From: Chloroflexota bacterium
GTDB lineage: Bacteria > Chloroflexota > Ktedonobacteria > Ktedonobacterales > Ktedonobacteraceae
DNA: 8,634 nt
NCBI GenBank assembly: GCA_005881995.1
Contig: VBHV01000553.1
Location: forward strand, 1-8,634
Direction of reading: 5' to 3'
The notes under the pieces are model-generated. The model searched no databases. It saw nothing but the letters and a program-made list of their open reading frames with translations, and had not been told where the DNA came from. Each line of letters starts with the position of its first letter. Position 1 is the stretch's first letter. Positions 5,487-8,634 of the stretch are shown piece after piece. Position numbers and translations under genes: made by a program.

Positions 5487-6503
5487 ATGCAGAAGGACAA
5501 TCAGCACTCGTCCCAACCGGAACCAATCGTTACTGATGACAGTACAGTCTTACAGCCTGACCTCTTTACAGGTGGCGCGGCGGTGATTACCGAACCGCCC
5601 GATCCACAGACAACTCCATTTCCGCCGCTTGTGCGCACTAACCCGCTCACCGACCAGTCAAGCCTGTCGGCGTGTTTTTTGCCCTATCAACAGGATTTGC
5701 AGTTGCGTGGCAAATCCGAGTATACTATCACCTGTTTCCTCTCTGACCTGCGCATGTTCAGTGATTTTATTGGCCGCGATACGCCCGTTGGCCGTATTAC
5801 AAAAGCGCATCTGACCGATTGGCTGATGAAATTGAAGTTCGGCAAAGGAAGAGATTCGACCCCCGCGCCGAAAACCATGGCGCGGCGCGTCACCTTCCTG
5901 AAGAACTTCTTCTCCTGGTTGACACGCGAGGGCGTCATTCGCGAAGACCCATCGGCGAGCCTGGTGTTAGAGCGGCCCTTGCCACCGTTGCCGCAGCTGC
6001 TGTTTGATGACGAAGTGCAGCGCCTGTTGCAAAGCGCGACCGAAGAACCACGTGCGCACTGTCTGGTCTACCTGATACTGCACGCCGGTCTGAAGAAAGA
6101 AGAAGTGATGGGGCTGAAAATGGAACATATTGATCTCTCCAATCCAGATATGCCCACCATCACTGTGCATTTTGAAGCTGCAACCGGTAAGCAGCACCGC
6201 GAACGCCGCCTGGCTTTGCCCGCTGAGTTCACGACCATCCTGAAACGCTACCTGGCAAAATATCATCCCACCAGCGAATTGTTTGTCTGCACTGATCGCA
6301 ATCTCAACTACGTCCTGGCGCGAGCGGTGAAGGCAGCGAATATTAAAAAGCGCGTCACGCTGCAATTGCTGCGTGATACCTTCGCCGTGCAGCAACTCAA
6401 GACGGGTATTCCACCTGAGACCGTGCGTGAAAAACTAGGCCTCTCGGATGAAGCATGGTCGGAGTCACGTGAAAAGTATCGCAGGCTGGCCTTTCCGAAG
6501 TAG
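5487..6503 (+). CDS. Tyrosine recombinase/integrase-family protein, XerC/D-like, catalytically degenerate
   Basis: A 338-residue protein with the two-domain layout of Xer-type recombinases, which cut and rejoin DNA through a catalytic tyrosine. Residues 1-58 are a polar, Pro/Thr-rich extension. About 59-160 is a core-binding (SAM-like) domain with PYQQDLQLRGKSEYTITCFL and a helix ending KNFFSWLTREGVI. About 168-338 is the catalytic fold: LILHAGLKKEEVMGLKMEHI, TGKQHRERRLALP, LQLLRDTFAVQQL, VREKLGLS. The usual active site is largely missing: the first Arg is Lys203, the beta-hairpin Lys is Arg238, the His of HxxR is Gln293, and the His/Trp after LG is Leu319. Arg296 and a tyrosine (331) remain, the tyrosine about three residues later than usual. 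The start has GGGAGAG six bases upstream. No integrase-like attachment site is seen. It may be a DNA-binding paralogue; recombinase activity is doubtful. Confidence 0.8.
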   Translation: MQKDNQHSSQPEPIVTDDSTVLQPDLFTGGAAVITEPPDPQTTPFPPLVRTNPLTDQSSLSACFLPYQQDLQLRGKSEYTITCFLSDLRMFSDFIGRDTPVGRITKAHLTDWLMKLKFGKGRDSTPAPKTMARRVTFLKNFFSWLTREGVIREDPSASLVLERPLPPLPQLLFDDEVQRLLQSATEEPRAHCLVYLILHAGLKKEEVMGLKMEHIDLSNPDMPTITVHFEAATGKQHRERRLALPAEFTTILKRYLAKYHPTSELFVCTDRNLNYVLARAVKAANIKKRVTLQLLRDTFAVQQLKTGIPPETVREKLGLSDEAWSESREKYRRLAFPK

Positions 6504-6522
6504 ACTTGATGGCTATCAATGG

Positions 6523-7182
6523 CTACCTGGGCTGCGCCATTGTATAGCGTGCACGCTTGCGCTTGATGGCCCTGTTCAACATCGAGACATTGAAAAGAAT
6601 AGCGCTAATGGCGAGGGGACCGGTACACAGCATACTTAGTCCGAATGTGAAGGTGGCAAAGATAAATGAAATAATCACCAGTGGCAGGTAGATGATGAAG
6701 CTCGCGAGCAGCAGCAGGATGCCGGTGGGGATTTCGCCCGCGAGCAGCCAGCCCACGCCGTAGATACCGAGGACGAGCGAAAGCAGCACTTCGACCAGCA
6801 CCGGGGTAGTCAGGTTGGTATTGAAGATACGTAGCGAGAATGTGGACGGCTGAGATGGTTGGTACGCGTGAGATGCTGTGGAGACCGGTTCTGTCTCCGG
6901 TGTTTGTGATGGAGGCTCACTTTCTTTCGAGGTATCGCTTTCCCTGGCGGTGGGTTGCGCCGCGTAATTTCGTTCATATACGGTGCGCGGCTGCGGTGTA
7001 TATTCTGCATACTCCGCAAATGCTGAGCCGGGGAAGAGATTGTGTGGCTCCTTTTGTGGCTCCGATGGCTGTTGGGTTTCTCCTTCAAAACTGGTCTTTG
7101 TTCCCGAAATCGGCGTGCCGCATGATGGACAGATAGTCACTTGTTCCGGTATCTCAGTGCCACAACGCTCGCAGGTAGCCAT
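6523..7182 (-). CDS. Zinc-ribbon membrane protein with three predicted helices
   Basis: A 219-residue protein. It starts with a four-cysteine zinc ribbon, CERC at 4-7 and CPSC at 18-21, of the short type common at the N terminus of cytoplasmic-facing membrane proteins. A disordered Glu/Pro/Ser/Thr-rich linker covers about 25-115. The C-terminal part has hydrophobic segments at about 126-148, 152-173 and 174-200, then a basic tail (AIKRKRARY). GWLLAGEIPTGILLLL in the first helical hairpin resembles small TM2-like membrane domains, but I do not assign a family. ATG at 7182 is preceded by AAGGA eight bases upstream; an in-frame ATG at 7251 overlaps the promoter and lacks a site. It follows comEC on the same strand with its own promoter, and its stop is 19 bp from the convergent recombinase-like gene. 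Function unknown. Confidence 0.82.
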   Translation of the reverse strand: MATCERCGTEIPEQVTICPSCGTPISGTKTSFEGETQQPSEPQKEPHNLFPGSAFAEYAEYTPQPRTVYERNYAAQPTARESDTSKESEPPSQTPETEPVSTASHAYQPSQPSTFSLRIFNTNLTTPVLVEVLLSLVLGIYGVGWLLAGEIPTGILLLLASFIIYLPLVIISFIFATFTFGLSMLCTGPLAISAILFNVSMLNRAIKRKRARYTMAQPR

Positions 7183-7209
7183 GGATATGTTCCTTCGTGT
7201 TCCACAACC

Positions 7210-7242
7210 AAAAAAACATCCCGATATTTCTATGAGGATGTT
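7210..7242 (-). terminator. Intrinsic terminator after comEC
   Basis: Read on the minus strand, AACATCC (7242-7236), a 14-base loop and GGATGTT (7221-7215) form a seven-pair stem, and the DNA continues as a T run (seven T in all, 7216-7210, two of them inside the stem). It lies about 70 bases past the comEC stop and within the upstream region of the zinc-ribbon gene. The stem is short and the loop large, so it is probably leaky. Confidence 0.5.
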
Positions 7243-7246
7243 GTGT

Positions 7247-7275
7247 ATCATAGCATATCAGATTGTTTCCAGCAA
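7247..7275 (-). promoter_or_regulatory. Probable promoter of the zinc-ribbon membrane protein gene
   Basis: On the minus strand TTGCTG (7275-7270), a 17-bp spacer and TATGAT (7252-7247), with TG one base ahead of the -10, make a good extended promoter. RNA would begin near 7240, inside the 5' arm of the comEC terminator stem, so transcripts from this promoter should escape that terminator. The leader is about 58 bases. Confidence 0.5.
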
Positions 7276-7311
7276 TTTACATGGACTATTGTCCGGAAAT
7301 TCAATGCGCCC

Positions 7312-8634
7312 CTACGCATTCGCGCTTATTGTCCATCCACTTCCGTTGCTACTCAACTCCAACGTTCCCATTTGCGCCGTTTGTTCAATCTGCCACGCGC
7401 CGTTGATGGGTTGGAGCGATGCTGGTGTCAGCACAGTTGTTGCGCCAGCCTTGTTGCGCAATTTCGAAGGCAAAATAGCAGGTGTAATGACTACAGTTGA
7501 AGGATGTGCCAGTTGCAGTACCTCTTGTAACGCCGTTGGAAACGTTTTGCCCGTCTCGGCCACAAGCTGCACTACCTCTGCCTGGAGATAGCTATTGTCG
7601 ATCGTCGTAAGTAACCCCGACAGGGCATACTTGCTCAGCGCGGTTTCGCCTACCAGCAGCAGGCGCAGACCAGGAGCCTGTAGCCGCAATATGAGGCCGT
7701 CATCAAGTTCTTCTGTGCTGCCTTTATGCAGCGGTGAAACAGGCCATAATACCTGGAAGACAACCTGCGATCCCAGCGGGATTACCGCGCCCTTTCTCGC
7801 TTGCATATAGGGAATATTGCGCTCATTGATGGTACGCCTGAAGAGGGCGTAGCCGGTGTTAGGGTGCAGCATTCCTGCATCGACCACTTCACCGACCTGG
7901 TAGCGCGTCACGATATCTTGCAAGCCAACGAGATCATCCTGTCTGTGAGCGGTCAGGATCACCATATCAAGCGAACGTTGCCAGAAGGGTAGGCGAGCAT
8001 CTAGCTCGGTGGCCAGCGAGGATGCGTCCAGGCCTCCGTCGATTAGCGCCGTTTTCCCATCCCGTGTGCGCACCAGGATCGCTTCCCCTTGTGCTGGTTT
8101 AGTGGCCGGTCCAACATTGAGAAAAGTAATCGTCAATTGTCCATCGGAACGCACTGCCAGAGCTGTTGTGCCGGTTGCCAGCATGATAATGAGCGCAGCG
8201 CCGAACTGGATCAAACGCCGCGTACCCCTCGAGAGAGGTGGAGGTGTTGCCTTGAGCAGGCCTGAATGCTGCTGTTGGGGCCATCGCCGCAGCAATGTGC
8301 TGGTGATCAAAGCGAGCAGCCCATAATAGCCCCATCCCGCGCCTGTATTCAGGTTATTCACCGGGAAAAAGGCCAGGGGAAGCGTGGAGCACCGGGTGAC
8401 AACCGTTATCATGTACCAGAGTAGTGGCCAGGCGAACCGCCCAAAGAATATCCCGATGGGCAGCGCAATGATCCCGGTTCCACATATGAGCAGCCCCAGT
8501 ACAATCATGACTGCCAGCAGGGGCACCGAAAGCAGGTTGGTAGTGGGCGCGATCAAGGAAACCTGCTGGAAGGTCAGCGCAAAGATAGGGAAGGTTGCAA
8601 TCTCGGCTGACAGGGTGACGGCGATAGTCTCGGC
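7312..8634 (-). CDS. comEC: ComEC/Rec2-family DNA uptake channel, C-terminal 440 residues (runs off right edge), degenerate MBL domain
   Basis: ComEC forms the inner-membrane channel that takes single-stranded DNA into competent cells. The visible part enters from the right edge in frame. First comes the end of the competence membrane domain: SAEIATFPIFALTFQQVSL then APTTNLLSVPLL, the usual ComEC pattern. Further helices follow, including one at about fragment residues 140-160. A metallo-beta-lactamase-like domain then runs to the end: LTITFLNVGP, AQGEAILVRTRDGKTALIDGG, LPFWQRSLDMVILTAHRQDD, LDDGLILRL, LRLLLVGET, LQAEVVQLVAETGK. The fold is recognisable, but the ligands are changed: TxHxHxDH is T-A-H-R-Q-D-D, QGDA is QGEA, TGD is VGE and the HHGS motif is AETG. 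The domain is therefore probably not a metal-dependent nuclease, while the channel may still work. There is also an extra segment (PATKP) inside the first loop. The beginning of the gene lies outside the window. Confidence 0.85.
   Translation of the reverse strand, partial: AETIAVTLSAEIATFPIFALTFQQVSLIAPTTNLLSVPLLAVMIVLGLLICGTGIIALPIGIFFGRFAWPLLWYMITVVTRCSTLPLAFFPVNNLNTGAGWGYYGLLALITSTLLRRWPQQQHSGLLKATPPPLSRGTRRLIQFGAALIIMLATGTTALAVRSDGQLTITFLNVGPATKPAQGEAILVRTRDGKTALIDGGLDASSLATELDARLPFWQRSLDMVILTAHRQDDLVGLQDIVTRYQVGEVVDAGMLHPNTGYALFRRTINERNIPYMQARKGAVIPLGSQVVFQVLWPVSPLHKGSTEELDDGLILRLQAPGLRLLLVGETALSKYALSGLLTTIDNSYLQAEVVQLVAETGKTFPTALQEVLQLAHPSTVVITPAILPSKLRNKAGATTVLTPASLQPINGAWQIEQTAQMGTLELSSNGSGWTISANA

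Noticed and set aside
5420..5928. The 11-base word GTTGACACGCG occurring in the recombinase leader (5420) and inside the gene (5918)
   Set aside because: The second occurrence is explained by coding, no flanking similarity extends it, and no core-site or inverted-arm arrangement as at a recombination site is present.
8554..8556. TTG at 8556 as the start of a separate MBL-type protein
   Set aside because: The frame continues upstream without a stop to the window edge and encodes the typical end of the ComEC membrane domain, so this is an internal codon.

Overview
The window looks like chromosomal DNA from a soil-type Chloroflexota, most likely the Ktedonobacteria. This is an inference from style, not from a marker gene: a Tat-exported NTF2/SnoaL-like protein, large serine/threonine-rich lipoproteins, a GT-C glycosyltransferase, a zinc-ribbon membrane protein, and a comEC with a degenerate C-terminal domain. 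No rRNA, tRNA, CRISPR array, insertion sequence or phage gene is visible.

Layout, left to right. At 1-236 (minus) lies the 5' end of a VIT1/CCC1-type iron/manganese transporter that runs off the left edge. A short divergent region separates it from a plus-strand lipoprotein gene (388-1566) with a C-terminal Ig-like domain. Converging on that gene is a Tat-signal NTF2/SnoaL-like gene (minus, 1604-2478), broken by a perfect 260-bp tandem duplication (1887-2146 and 2147-2406). Because 260 is not a multiple of three, the gene is now two overlapping reading frames: an N-terminal fragment, and a downstream frame that still carries the twin-arginine signal and the whole domain. Next, on the same strand, comes a glycosidase-like lipoprotein with a single frameshift (2682-3744), and then a multi-pass GT39-like glycosyltransferase (3844-5256).

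A divergent region with a clear promoter (TATAAT at 5372-5377) and a two-hairpin leader drives a plus-strand tyrosine-recombinase-family gene (5487-6503). Its product has lost most of the catalytic residues. It converges, 19 bp apart, on a zinc-ribbon/three-helix membrane protein gene (minus, 6523-7182). Upstream of that on the minus strand is the 3' half of comEC (7312-8634, running off the right edge), whose metallo-beta-lactamase domain lacks nearly all metal ligands.

How the genes relate: the glycosyltransferase and the glycosidase-like lipoprotein are neighbours on one strand and may both act on surface glycans. comEC and the zinc-ribbon gene are probably separately transcribed, since a terminator and a promoter overlap between them. 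I do not see a coherent new multi-gene system. The items worth a second look are the exact 260-bp duplication, the frameshifted lipoprotein, and two degenerate enzymes (recombinase and ComEC domain) that keep intact open reading frames.
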